Assembly: GCF_021462225.1 (NCBI RefSeq) | Contig: NC_061801.1 | Coordinates: forward strand, 8,428,125 to 8,492,124 | Source: Girardinichthys multiradiatus | Taxonomy: Eukaryota; Chordata; Actinopteri; Cyprinodontiformes; Goodeidae | Length of the DNA: 64,000 nucleotides | Direction of reading: 5' to 3' | Shown: positions 9,688 to 17,547 of the stretch, piece after piece | Position numbering within the stretch: position 1 is the stretch's first letter | Layout: the number at the start of each line of letters is the position of its first letter | Translations under genes and position numbers: made by a program | The notes under the pieces: model-generated | Seen by the model: only the letters and a program-made list of their open reading frames with translations | Databases searched by the model: none | What the model was told of the DNA's origin: nothing

Positions 9688-10644
9688 ATGGCTAGAGTTA
9701 AGAGAGTTTATCGTCAAGCGGAGGAGAAACGCAACGCGTGCCAAGATGATGATGATGAACAAGCAACTGCATCATATACTTCCTCAACGGAGATACCTAT
9801 CGGAATTCCCGTTGTGACATACTCTACCGATGATGAGGATCCAAAATCAACTTCAACAACCATGGTTGAAAATCAGACCTCGGTTCGGCCAAGAGGTATG
9901 TCAGTTCTGTGCGAAACCCCAGTGACCGTCTACCAGTATTCATCCCGTGAATTGAATGCTCCTAAGAAATCAACATACTACATCTGCAGGGTACAAAGAC
10001 CCCCGTTCAAGACTCTGCAGGAAGAATGGTCTTTGGAGCCATATGGCCTGGTTGGCAGCTGGGGTTATATTTTCATGTATGAAATAGGAGAGCTTTGCCT
10101 GTATCAATTGGATCAAGACGAGGTATTTAATGGATCACTGGCTCTGTGTACACTCACCCACAGCGACTGGGCTGTGTTAAAGCTTGCAATCCCGCACCTT
10201 AATGATAGCCCTGAAACAGTCTCAAGGCAGGAGAGGGAGAAAGAAGAAGAAGAAGAAGAAAATGAACTGTCTCCTCGACCTGTAAAACGGGCGAGAATGT
10301 TTCATATACCATCCGATGTTGAAATAGCTGAGAGAGAACCTCTCTTTAGCGCAGTGTGGGGGTCAAAAACCACAGCAAATGGCCGCTGGTCTTTTCGGGC
10401 AAGCAGACGCAGGAACAACCGGACGAGTCCCTCAGATCTGTTTGTGTTGGAGGCTTTCAATCAGGACTGCGGCGTATTCAAGACAATGCTGGCTCTGCCG
10501 TTTGAAGCTTGGGCAGAGAAGATGAGTGAAATTGGACATCGTCTTTCCGACCTTTTCCAAAAGTCACGAAGTTGGATCGATGTCATGTCAGTGAAAAAAA
10601 CGCTGACGTTTCCTGTTTTACGTTTAGAACGAACCCTCTTCTGA
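9688..10644 (+). CDS. Polinton protein of unknown function (318 aa)
   Basis: The start is taken at ATG 9688 (TTCAACAATGGCTAG), which has a purine at -3 and G at +4. An in-frame ATG at 9571 would add 39 residues with no obvious character. The N-terminus is basic (ARVKRVYRQAEEKR), then acidic and serine/threonine-rich to about residue 90. A more ordered region follows with several aromatic residues (EPYGLVGSWGYIFMYEIGEL). After that come an acidic run of glutamates and a PVKRAR nuclear-localisation-like motif near residue 215. I recognise no family. As the first gene inside the left repeat, facing the integrase, it may be an early accessory or regulatory protein; that is inference. Confidence 0.75.
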   Translation: MARVKRVYRQAEEKRNACQDDDDEQATASYTSSTEIPIGIPVVTYSTDDEDPKSTSTTMVENQTSVRPRGMSVLCETPVTVYQYSSRELNAPKKSTYYICRVQRPPFKTLQEEWSLEPYGLVGSWGYIFMYEIGELCLYQLDQDEVFNGSLALCTLTHSDWAVLKLAIPHLNDSPETVSRQEREKEEEEEENELSPRPVKRARMFHIPSDVEIAEREPLFSAVWGSKTTANGRWSFRASRRRNNRTSPSDLFVLEAFNQDCGVFKTMLALPFEAWAEKMSEIGHRLSDLFQKSRSWIDVMSVKKTLTFPVLRLERTLF

Positions 10645-10664
10645 GGACACGCCCCTTCCTATGA

Positions 10665-10672
10665 TATATATA
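10665..10672 (+). promoter_or_regulatory. Possible TATA box for the second Polinton gene
   Basis: TATATATA lies 43 bases ahead of the ATG at 10715 and just after the stop of the previous gene. This spacing suggests the upstream in-frame ATG at 10661 overlaps the promoter and is not the start. Confidence 0.35.
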
Positions 10673-10714
10673 CGGGGGGATAACTGCAAGCTCACAGACA
10701 CTGAGAATCGTATC

Positions 10715-11554
10715 ATGAGAATGAGTGGACCGACACCATACAGGGATCTCTACAACCACCGAGCAGAGATCCACTTCTCTCCTGAGCACGATGAAAGCTT
10801 CAACATTGGACCATATCATCCGCCTTCCCCTGACCTCTTCTCACCATCCACCTCAACATCCTCATTCTCAGAGAACCACTACAGTCCTGCATCACCTACA
10901 GGATACAACATGAAATATCTACCGCTTTCTCCAGACCTCTGCTCACCATCACCGCTATTCATGGCTGAGTCTGTAGACGCGAATGTCCTGCCTGAAGACA
11001 TGAAGGTGGTCGTGGAGGAGGAGGTAGCCACCGGCTACTCACCCTCTACCGAAGCCCCTACACAAACCCTGGAACCGATGGAGGACCCTCAGCCTTCAGC
11101 AGAGGATGAGAGTAACCAGGAGGACGAAATTGACGGTTGGTTCTCAACCACCCTCATCAATACGGTGAAAACAGCGATACTTCATTTATTCAACATAACC
11201 TCTTTGAACTATCTCAGAGAAACCTGCTATGGATGTATAACGAACCACCCAAGCCAGCGTCAACACCATTGCCTGGAGGTACTGGGGGAGGATTATTACC
11301 AAGTCAACTTTCAACGCATCGTACGACGACTCGTAACCCCCAAACTCATTCCTGCTATTCAGAATCTTCTGGTACTTCGAAGCATACAAGCGGATGACTT
11401 CAGAGTGAAGACGATTGCCAAGACGGTTTTATATGAACTGAAATCGGTACAAGGCATCCACAGTGCAATAGCGCACGTTTATGATCGCATGGTCGATGAG
11501 AAACATCTCAAACAACTTAACTCTGTTTCAGAGTGCTATGGACTGACAAACTGA
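10715..11554 (+). CDS. Polinton protein with Cys/His cluster (279 aa)
   Basis: The start is set at ATG 10715 (MRMSGPTPYRD); ATG 10721 is also possible. The first 110 residues are low-complexity and rich in proline, serine and tyrosine, with repeated SPDLxSPS motifs, then acidic (EDESNQEDEIDGWF). The C-terminal 130 residues look folded and helical. They hold a Cys/His cluster at about residues 171-186, CYGCITNHPSQRQHHC (C-x2-C-x3-H-x5-HH-C), likely a metal site. I have the impression that this GC...HPSQ...H.C signature recurs in Polinton and adintovirus proteins, but cannot confirm it. A role in genome binding, assembly or host modulation is open. Confidence 0.75.
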   Translation: MRMSGPTPYRDLYNHRAEIHFSPEHDESFNIGPYHPPSPDLFSPSTSTSSFSENHYSPASPTGYNMKYLPLSPDLCSPSPLFMAESVDANVLPEDMKVVVEEEVATGYSPSTEAPTQTLEPMEDPQPSAEDESNQEDEIDGWFSTTLINTVKTAILHLFNITSLNYLRETCYGCITNHPSQRQHHCLEVLGEDYYQVNFQRIVRRLVTPKLIPAIQNLLVLRSIQADDFRVKTIAKTVLYELKSVQGIHSAIAHVYDRMVDEKHLKQLNSVSECYGLTN

Positions 11555-11875
11555 TCTCACATGTTTGATGACTTGTTGTTGTATCATTTTTTTTTTTTAG
11601 TATTCCAGTACTTTAGTTAATCTGCATTATATGATTTTTCTTCTTTTTTCTTTTTTTACTATTAAATACAATTAAAGTAGGAACATAGTAACCTTTCCCA
11701 AAAAGTGTTGTTTAAAAAGCTAGTAGTGTTTGAATTCATCTGCATTTTATCTGATTTTGTTTTCTGGTTGTTTTTTGTTTATATTAAATAAAAAAAAATA
11801 AAAAAAATAAAAAATAAGGATAAAGCTACCCTCCTGTGTGTTTTTTTCTCATTATTTAACAAGTAATCGGCAGAG
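11555..11875. other. Gene-free AT-rich spacer in the Polinton
   Basis: It has T-rich and A-rich runs with several ATTAAA/AATAAA-like hexamers (for example near 11660 and 11785). These could end transcripts of the two upstream genes. A short CCCTCCTGTGTG stretch precedes the integrase. No reading frame. Confidence 0.5.
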
Positions 11876-12961
11876 ATGGCAGGAAGACGGCTGATGAAGA
11901 AAGTATATTATAGCCCTTCAAATCCGGGAAGTTTTGGTGTAGATAGGCTGAGGAGGGTTATGCAAGATGAAACGGGAAAGAAGGTTGCGGTTGAAAAAGT
12001 TAAAGATTTTTTATCAGGAGAAGATACCTATACTCTACATAAACCTGCAAGAATAAAGTTCCCGAGAAACAGAGTTTTTGTCACCAGACCATTGAGGCAG
12101 TTCCAGGCTGATCTCTGTGACATGCAAGCTCTGGCCATGGAAAATGATGGTTATAATTATTTATTAACAGTCATTGACATCTTTTCAAAAAGGGCGTATG
12201 TACGAGTTTTGAAGAGGAAAACAGCCGCTGAGGTGGTAAAGGCATTTGAATCAGTTTTTACAGAAAGTCAGATCCCCAAAAAACTTCAGACTGATGCCGG
12301 TAAAGAATTTTTTAACAAGAAATTTAAGGTTTTAATGGAGAAACACGGTATTGAACATTTTGCCACAGCGAGTGAAGCAAAAGCTTCAGTGGTCGAGAGA
12401 TTTAACCGCACATTAAAAACAAGGATGTGGAGATATTTTACAGCTAACAATACCCGGCGGTACGTTGATGTACTGCAAAACCTAGCTAGAAGCTACAACC
12501 ATTCCTACCACTCCAGCATTAAAATGAGCCCTATGGAAGTGACCCCTGAAAATGCCTTTCAAGTGTTTCAGAATCTGTATGATGTCAAGTCCAACAGATA
12601 TTGCAAGGCCTCAGTGACAACGTTTAAACAAGGGGATCTTGTCAGAATATCCAAGGTCCGTGGAGTGTTTGACAAAAAATACGAACAGAGTTTTACGGAT
12701 GAAGTGTTTACAGTCTATGACCGGATACCCCGTTCTCCTCCTGTATACAAACTCAAAGATTTGGATGGAGAACCTATCGAGGGTTCCTTTTACGCTGAGG
12801 AACTTCAAAAAGTAAAAATATTTAACGACAAGATGTATCAAGTGGAAAAAATATTAAAACGACGTACGGTCAAGGGAGTCAAACAGGTTTTTGTAAGCTG
12901 GAAAAACTGGCCTGAGAAATTCAACAGTTGGATCAAGTTTGATGAACTTCGAAACGTATAA
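11876..12961 (+). CDS. INT: Polinton integrase with chromodomain (361 aa)
   Basis: This is a retroviral-type (rve) integrase, the enzyme that inserts Polinton DNA and makes the 6-bp duplication. An N-terminal segment of about 70 residues precedes the catalytic core. The triad is visible at D79 (FQADLCDM), D140 (LQTDAGKEF) and E174 (SVVERFNRTLK). Next comes a segment typical of integrase C-termini (FKQGDLVRISKVRGVFDKKY). The last 40 residues form a chromodomain-like fold (MYQVEKILKRR...VFVSWKNWPEKFNSWI), which in related integrases binds histone tails. Length and motifs match vertebrate Polinton integrases, and no lesion is visible. Its TAA stop lies inside a likely TATA box for the next gene. 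Confidence 0.95.
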   Translation: MAGRRLMKKVYYSPSNPGSFGVDRLRRVMQDETGKKVAVEKVKDFLSGEDTYTLHKPARIKFPRNRVFVTRPLRQFQADLCDMQALAMENDGYNYLLTVIDIFSKRAYVRVLKRKTAAEVVKAFESVFTESQIPKKLQTDAGKEFFNKKFKVLMEKHGIEHFATASEAKASVVERFNRTLKTRMWRYFTANNTRRYVDVLQNLARSYNHSYHSSIKMSPMEVTPENAFQVFQNLYDVKSNRYCKASVTTFKQGDLVRISKVRGVFDKKYEQSFTDEVFTVYDRIPRSPPVYKLKDLDGEPIEGSFYAEELQKVKIFNDKMYQVEKILKRRTVKGVKQVFVSWKNWPEKFNSWIKFDELRNV

Positions 12962-12965
12962 AAAA
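12957..12965 (+). promoter_or_regulatory. TATA box of the minor capsid gene
   Basis: TATAAAAAA starts 43 bases before the minor capsid ATG at 13000 and contains the integrase stop codon. A TATA-driven separate transcript would explain expression of this gene from so short a spacer. Confidence 0.5.
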
Positions 12966-12999
12966 GGTTTGCACTAAACCTCACAGTTGACACAGCATC

Positions 13000-13773
13000 A
13001 TGAACCGTCAGGTAGAGGATGATGGCTTTTACGTTACTCTTCCATCTAATGCTAGCATGGAAGTGTTTAAAAATAATACCAGTTCAAGTTTCCGTGTAAA
13101 TTTAGCTCAACATATTGATTTAGAAGGCCAATGGATGGTTGCATTAGCCGAGATTTCATACCCTCATACATGGCATAATTTACCGGATTATGATGCCTAC
13201 TTTGAATGGAGGAAGGTTGGTGATGTGGAGATCAATACGCAAAGGATCAGAAGTGGCTACTATAACAGCGTTGTTCAACTCGAGACAGAGATGGAAATGT
13301 TTTTCAAAAAATTGAAATCGGGTTTACGCATTAAATTCAGCAAAGTTCAAAAGAGATTTGCATTTCAAGCAAATAGTCCGTATGAAATACGCTTCTTCAG
13401 CACTCTAGCTTATATGATGGGCGTGAAACCAGGGGAATGGATTCATGTTTCTGAACCAAAACTGGCTCCTTTTCCGGCGGATATAAAGGCTGGTTTCTAT
13501 CACCTATACTGTTACAGCGACGTGGTCAGCCCACAAATAGTAGGCGACACTTTTGCACCTTTACTGCGGACCGTCAAAGTACAAGGCACATTCAGTGATA
13601 TGATTACTCAGACGTTTAACCCCGCCCACTACCTTCCAGTCTCCAGAAGACATATTGAAAATATCAATATAGAAATTAAATCGGACCAAAACGTTCCTGT
13701 AAATTTCGTCTATGGAAAGACCGTCATAAGACTACACTTCAGACCGGTGATATCACAACGTAGCCTGAGATAA
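13000..13773 (+). CDS. Minor capsid (penton-like) protein (257 aa)
   Basis: This is the Polinton minor capsid protein, thought to form a single jelly-roll fold at capsid vertices. It shows the family opening, DDGFYVTLPSNASMEVFKNN, then SSFRVNLAQHIDLEGQWMVALAEISYPHTWHNL. The body has alternating hydrophobic strands, and the end is rich in VIRLHFRPV. Its length (about 250) is normal. Together with the major capsid protein, ATPase and protease it forms the virion module that links Polintons to adintoviruses and virophages. The reading frame is intact. The start is in GCATCATGAACC, 38 bases after the integrase stop. Confidence 0.88.
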   Translation: MNRQVEDDGFYVTLPSNASMEVFKNNTSSSFRVNLAQHIDLEGQWMVALAEISYPHTWHNLPDYDAYFEWRKVGDVEINTQRIRSGYYNSVVQLETEMEMFFKKLKSGLRIKFSKVQKRFAFQANSPYEIRFFSTLAYMMGVKPGEWIHVSEPKLAPFPADIKAGFYHLYCYSDVVSPQIVGDTFAPLLRTVKVQGTFSDMITQTFNPAHYLPVSRRHIENINIEIKSDQNVPVNFVYGKTVIRLHFRPVISQRSLR

Positions 13774-13805
13774 ATTTTATTTGTATAAACTATTCCAGAG
13801 ATATG

Positions 13806-13812
13806 TATATAA
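13806..13812 (+). promoter_or_regulatory. TATA box ahead of core and capsid genes
   Basis: TATATAA lies 80 bases before ATG 13886. The three genes that follow are separated by -1 and 11 bases, so this could drive them as one unit. Confidence 0.4.
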
Positions 13813-13885
13813 CCTCTAAGATTGATTGGTTATCATTCATATTACGCTGGTCATTCAACACTGCATCAAGCAGGCAAGAGAGAAC

Positions 13886-14329
13886 ATGGCACATCTAAGT
13901 CTGAGACGTGATCCAAATCGCTTTGTAAATTACTATGTAAGTCAATCAGGCGGTAATCTGCCAGGGTTTTATGGGGCCCCGGTCATGTACGGACGCGGAA
14001 TTGGATCATTATTTTCAAAATTATTCCGCTTCGTATCCCCTCTGGTTAAAAAAGGATTTGCAATTGCAAAACCCCATCTTAAAACGGCTGCATCAAATAT
14101 CGCTTCGGATGTCATCGGTAGAGCCGTGAGTAAAATGAGTGGTTCTGCACACATCGACGGTCAAGAAGGTTCAGGAATTATGGTTTTATCCAAAAGACCC
14201 AGAACAAGACCCCCTGGTGATCGTTTAAGGACGGTTAAAAAACAACGACAAACGCGAAAAAGGAGATCAGTCGCAGCTGACAAACGAAGAGGAAGGAAGT
14301 CATCCGCAAGTTTTGATATATTTAAATAA
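13886..14329 (+). CDS. Small basic core/membrane-active-like virion protein (147 aa)
   Basis: The start is taken at ATG 13886 (AGAACATGGC, a good context). An upstream in-frame ATG at 13826 overlaps the TATA-containing leader. Residues 25-40 are glycine-rich and contain MYGRG (34-38), which fits the adenovirus-protease pattern (M/I/L)xGx-G, so the element's own protease may cut here. An amphipathic segment follows (GSLFSKLFRFVSPLVKKG), like the membrane-active region of adenoviral protein VI. The C-terminus is strongly basic (KKQRQTRKRRSVAADKRRGRK), suiting DNA binding. The role as core or cement protein is inference from composition and position. The stop and the next start overlap as TAATG. 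Confidence 0.72.
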   Translation: MAHLSLRRDPNRFVNYYVSQSGGNLPGFYGAPVMYGRGIGSLFSKLFRFVSPLVKKGFAIAKPHLKTAASNIASDVIGRAVSKMSGSAHIDGQEGSGIMVLSKRPRTRPPGDRLRTVKKQRQTRKRRSVAADKRRGRKSSASFDIFK

Positions 14330-15636
14330 TGGCTCTTTTACATAACAAATCATCAGAGTGCACGCTGGCAGAGTTGGACTTATTTTCTGCCCCGATGACG
14401 CAGCTATCGATCGAAGATAAAATTTACACCGAGATCCAGCCTTTATCAGCAATCACTGATGGAGGGCCGATCGAGTTTTTCATTCCGGGAGACGGAGAAA
14501 AGTATCTGGATCTCAACGATACGCTGTTGCATCTCAGAGTGAAAATTACTAATGAGAATGGAACAAACCTGCCAGATGATGCACCTGTAGGGCTCATCAA
14601 CTACCCGTTAAACACCATCTTCAGTCAGTGTGACGTCACTCTCGGAGATCGAATGATTTCACAATCCAGCGCTACACATCCATATAGAGCCATGATTGAG
14701 ACATTGTTAAACTTTTCTGAGGATTCTTTAAAAACCCAGTTTAGCTCCGGTCTTTTTTATAAAGACACTGCAGGTGCTCTGAACTCTATTGTTACAACTA
14801 ACGGCCCTAACCAAGGTCTTAACAGCAGAGCAGGCTTTACGGCAAATTCCAGGGAGGTACATCTCCTAGGCCCCCTGCATGCCGACATATTTTTCTGCGA
14901 GAGACTTCTTTTAAACTCTGTTGACCTTAAAATTAAACTTACAAGAGCCAACGATGCCTTTTGTCTCATGGCCGCAAGAGACTCCACTTACAAACTCAGG
15001 ATATTAGGAGCATCTCTTTTTATCAAAAAAGTTACTGTCTCTCCAGCTGTACGACTGGGGCACGCTTCAGCTTTAATGAAAGCAAATGCTCTGTATCCAC
15101 TTTCACGTGTGAATGTAAAAACATATTCCATCCCTGAAAATTCAAGGGTATGCAACCAAGAGAATCTTTTCTTAGGCATCTTTCCCAAGTATGTGGTGAT
15201 TGCGTTACTGGATCATGACGCTTTTACAGGAACACGCAATCTCAATCCGTTTGACTTTAATCATTTTGATATGGAATATTTAGCTTTGTGTAAGGATGGC
15301 AGACAAATTCCTGCTAAAGCCTTCCAGCCAAATTTTAACCAAGGTCATTCAGTGAGAGAGTATTACAACTTGTTTACGGCTACAGGACGACATCTAAAAG
15401 ATCTTCCACTGAGTATATCACGTCAGGAATTTAATCAAGGATACTCTCTATTCACATTTAATCTTAACCCGGGTGAGGACACAGATGCTCTATCTCCAGT
15501 TTCCAGTGGGAATTTAAGATTGGAAATGCGCTTCAGAAACCCGTTGCCATATACCACCACGCTGATCATCTACGCTTGTTATGATTCTATTTTAGAGATT
15601 GATTCAAAGAGGCGTGTGCTGGTGGATTATTATTAA
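14329..15636 (+). CDS. Major capsid protein, double jelly-roll (435 aa)
   Basis: This is the Polinton hexon-like major capsid protein. Recognisable blocks are the start (ECTLAELDLFSAPMTQLSIE), GGPIEFFIPGDGEKYLDLND, the PLNTIFSQCDVTLGDRMIS segment, and HPYRAMIETLLNF near residue 125, a hallmark of this family. Two jelly-roll domains would occupy roughly residues 40-240 and 250-430. The length is normal. It should form trimeric capsomers of an icosahedral particle. The gene begins one base inside the previous stop (TAATG) and is followed 11 bases later by the protease. No lesion is visible. Confidence 0.92.
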   Translation: MALLHNKSSECTLAELDLFSAPMTQLSIEDKIYTEIQPLSAITDGGPIEFFIPGDGEKYLDLNDTLLHLRVKITNENGTNLPDDAPVGLINYPLNTIFSQCDVTLGDRMISQSSATHPYRAMIETLLNFSEDSLKTQFSSGLFYKDTAGALNSIVTTNGPNQGLNSRAGFTANSREVHLLGPLHADIFFCERLLLNSVDLKIKLTRANDAFCLMAARDSTYKLRILGASLFIKKVTVSPAVRLGHASALMKANALYPLSRVNVKTYSIPENSRVCNQENLFLGIFPKYVVIALLDHDAFTGTRNLNPFDFNHFDMEYLALCKDGRQIPAKAFQPNFNQGHSVREYYNLFTATGRHLKDLPLSISRQEFNQGYSLFTFNLNPGEDTDALSPVSSGNLRLEMRFRNPLPYTTTLIIYACYDSILEIDSKRRVLVDYY

Positions 15637-15647
15637 TCTAATCAGGC

Positions 15648-16190
15648 ATGAATAATCATGAAATTGAGAGCCTGATGCGTCATCTGCTGGGAGATTTGTT
15701 TTGCGGTGTGTGGCCGTGCGACCAGCTGCCGCTGCTAGCTGACAAATTCCCAGGGCCGGCCTACTTTATCGTGAATACACATCCTTCACACATGCCGGGG
15801 GAACACTGGCTAGCTCTGACATTGGATGAGAATGGTCAATCCAGCTTTTTTGACTCTTATGGATTCTCTCCGGATTTCGAGTTCTACCCGTCAAGCATCG
15901 TAACATTTTTAGAAGACAGATCCTCAAAAATATTGTATCATAATAATCAGCTTCAAAACACTCTGTCCACTGTGTGCGGTCACCATTGCATTTTTTATCT
16001 ATGTCATAGAGCGTGCGGATTATCAATGCAGCAAGTGTTGTCGAAATACACCGGAGATGTGATTAAGAATGATTTAATGGTATCTAACTTTGTGAAAAAA
16101 TATCAGAAATGTGTCATTAATCAAAGTTGTACATTTTATACTCACGGAACATGCTCTTTGGAGATGTTTCTGGATTGTTATGGAATTTAA
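15648..16190 (+). CDS. PRO: Adenain-like cysteine protease (180 aa)
   Basis: This is a Ulp1/adenain-type maturation protease. The expected catalytic set is visible in order: H53 in GEHWLAL, D69 in FFDSYG, Q103 and C110 in the block LQNTLSTVCGHHCIFY. The Q-to-C distance of seven fits the family. It likely cleaves virion precursors at (M/I/L)xGx-G or xGG-x sites; a candidate lies in the core-like protein at 13886. The length of about 180 is normal and the frame is open. It is the last plus-strand gene. Confidence 0.92.
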   Translation: MNNHEIESLMRHLLGDLFCGVWPCDQLPLLADKFPGPAYFIVNTHPSHMPGEHWLALTLDENGQSSFFDSYGFSPDFEFYPSSIVTFLEDRSSKILYHNNQLQNTLSTVCGHHCIFYLCHRACGLSMQQVLSKYTGDVIKNDLMVSNFVKKYQKCVINQSCTFYTHGTCSLEMFLDCYGI

Positions 16191-16311
16191 AATGTCTTAT
16201 TTTTTTTTCATTGTTTGTTTTTTTTTTCTTCTTATGATTTAATATTTGTGTAATGATATCATATGTTAGTGTGTGAAGTAGAGAACGAAGTTAGACTTGA
16301 AAAATATAATC

Positions 16312-16333
16312 AATAAATATTTTATTGAATAAA
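16312..16333. terminator. Back-to-back polyadenylation signals
   Basis: AATAAA occurs at 16312-16317 and 16328-16333 on the plus strand, and TTTATT at 16321-16326 gives AATAAA on the minus strand. They sit in the 180-base gap where the two gene blocks converge, so each side can end its transcripts here. Confidence 0.65.
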
Positions 16334-16369
16334 AGAAATAGGCTACATGTTTCATTTTCTTATAACGGT

Positions 16370-17200
16370 TTATGGTGAAAATGTAATCCATCGGGGTGGT
16401 AGTGTCGTCTTACGAAGAGACTTTTTTGATCTCCCATCAGCATTTTTTGGATCTTCCAGCTCAGATCTCGACCAGTGGGGAGAATGAGTTATCTGCCTTC
16501 TTCTTCTTTTTCTTCTCTGCTTAACGCTGGGTGGTGTACCCCCATTTTCAATCGATGTACCCTCTGTTTTGAAACGTCTATATTCTTCACGAGCATAAGG
16601 GTTAATGACTGAAGATATAGGTATGTTTACCTCTGACAAGGTGTGTAGAAAGTCAGACCATCCTCGGGTTTGTGATGCTCCAGATTTTTTAAACGGAAGC
16701 ATGAGATTTTTCAACAAATCAATCATGTGGGACCCCTTTATAATATTTCCGTTAAATACAAATTCACCTCGCGAAGTCCAACTCTCACTTCTTTCGGATA
16801 ATTTCTTCAAAATGTACTCGGCATTTTTACGATTGTGTTTAGGAAGGCTTTTCAGTACTTCCGTAAGAACCTGATCCTTAGGGGCCTCGTCCTGCCCTGG
16901 GCCTTGTTTTTCTTGGGACCGCTCATGTTCAGGAACCTCTGTGTCACGCTGCAGCGTTAAACTGACCCGCTGTTTTTCTTCTTTGACACCTTGCTTAAGT
17001 AAAGTCAGATACCTCTGGAGAAGAGCATCGTATCTCTTGATTTTTTCATAAGAAGTCAAACCCGGCTCGTTTAATATCGCTCTCATTTCAGCATCCAAAT
17101 TCTCCTCCGCCGTCTGTCTGATGGACGTGTCTGACTGGGTCAGACGCTTGAATTGATGAGGGGAAATGAGAAACATCTTCTGCGATGTTCTGAGAGACAT
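16370..17200 (-). CDS. Conserved-looking Polinton protein, basic C-terminus (276 aa)
   Basis: The protein starts MSLRTSQKMFLISPHQFKRL, an opening I associate with a protein found beside the ATPase in many metazoan Polintons; its function is unknown to me. Residues 30-75 look helical (NLDAEMRAIL...YDALLQRYLTLLKQ). A charged, glutamine-rich linker leads to a second ordered block at about 110-190 (LTEVLKSLPKHNRKNAEYILKKL...GWSDFLHTL). The C-terminal 50 residues are very basic (KQRRKRRRRQ). A virion or DNA-binding role is plausible but inferred. Its ATG overlaps the stop of the 113-residue gene as TAATG. Confidence 0.82.
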   Translation of the reverse strand: MSLRTSQKMFLISPHQFKRLTQSDTSIRQTAEENLDAEMRAILNEPGLTSYEKIKRYDALLQRYLTLLKQGVKEEKQRVSLTLQRDTEVPEHERSQEKQGPGQDEAPKDQVLTEVLKSLPKHNRKNAEYILKKLSERSESWTSRGEFVFNGNIIKGSHMIDLLKNLMLPFKKSGASQTRGWSDFLHTLSEVNIPISSVINPYAREEYRRFKTEGTSIENGGTPPSVKQRRKRRRRQITHSPHWSRSELEDPKNADGRSKKSLRKTTLPPRWITFSP

Positions 17201-17541
17201 TATCTCCTGATGATTCCACCCACTAGATCACCGATCAAGGGTGCAAGAGCCGTTAAGATGGGCAGAATAAAACCACCTCGTTGCTTTTTGAGAGCCAACT
17301 GTTTAGTTTTTATCCCGGTTCTTTTATCACCCAACAATCTGATGATATTTCTTTGTTTCTTCAATTGTCGGTGTTGAGAGGGTGATAGTTTAATGTTACC
17401 TTTTAGGATATTCAGTGCAATCTCGCACAGAGCCTGAATAAAGTCGGGAGAGCAGTGTGCGAGAATATCTTTACGTTTCTGTGGACAGGCCTGGTACAAA
17501 GCTCTGAATAATGGTAAATTCCTTTTTATACGCGCTGACAT
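17200..17541 (-). CDS. Small Polinton protein with hydrophobic C-terminus (113 aa)
   Basis: It begins MSARIKRNLPLFRALYQACP, followed by a helical, basic segment (NILKGNIKLSPSQHRQLKKQRNIIRLL). A glycine pair RGG near residue 89 precedes a hydrophobic tail, FILPILTALAPLIGDLVGGI. This layout resembles small membrane-active virion proteins of adeno-like viruses. The QRGG-F junction is close to, but not exactly, an adenain site. Its ATG lies 6 bases past the ATPase stop, and its own stop overlaps the next ATG as TAATG. Function is inferred from composition. Confidence 0.78.
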   Translation of the reverse strand: MSARIKRNLPLFRALYQACPQKRKDILAHCSPDFIQALCEIALNILKGNIKLSPSQHRQLKKQRNIIRLLGDKRTGIKTKQLALKKQRGGFILPILTALAPLIGDLVGGIIRR

Positions 17542-17547
17542 GATGAC

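Noticed and set aside
10661..10714. Upstream in-frame ATG as the start of the second Polinton protein
   Set aside because: It overlaps TATATATA, a more likely promoter element.
13826..13885. Upstream in-frame ATG as the start of the core-like protein
   Set aside because: It overlaps the leader after a TATA box and adds residues unlike the rest. ATG 13886 has a better context.
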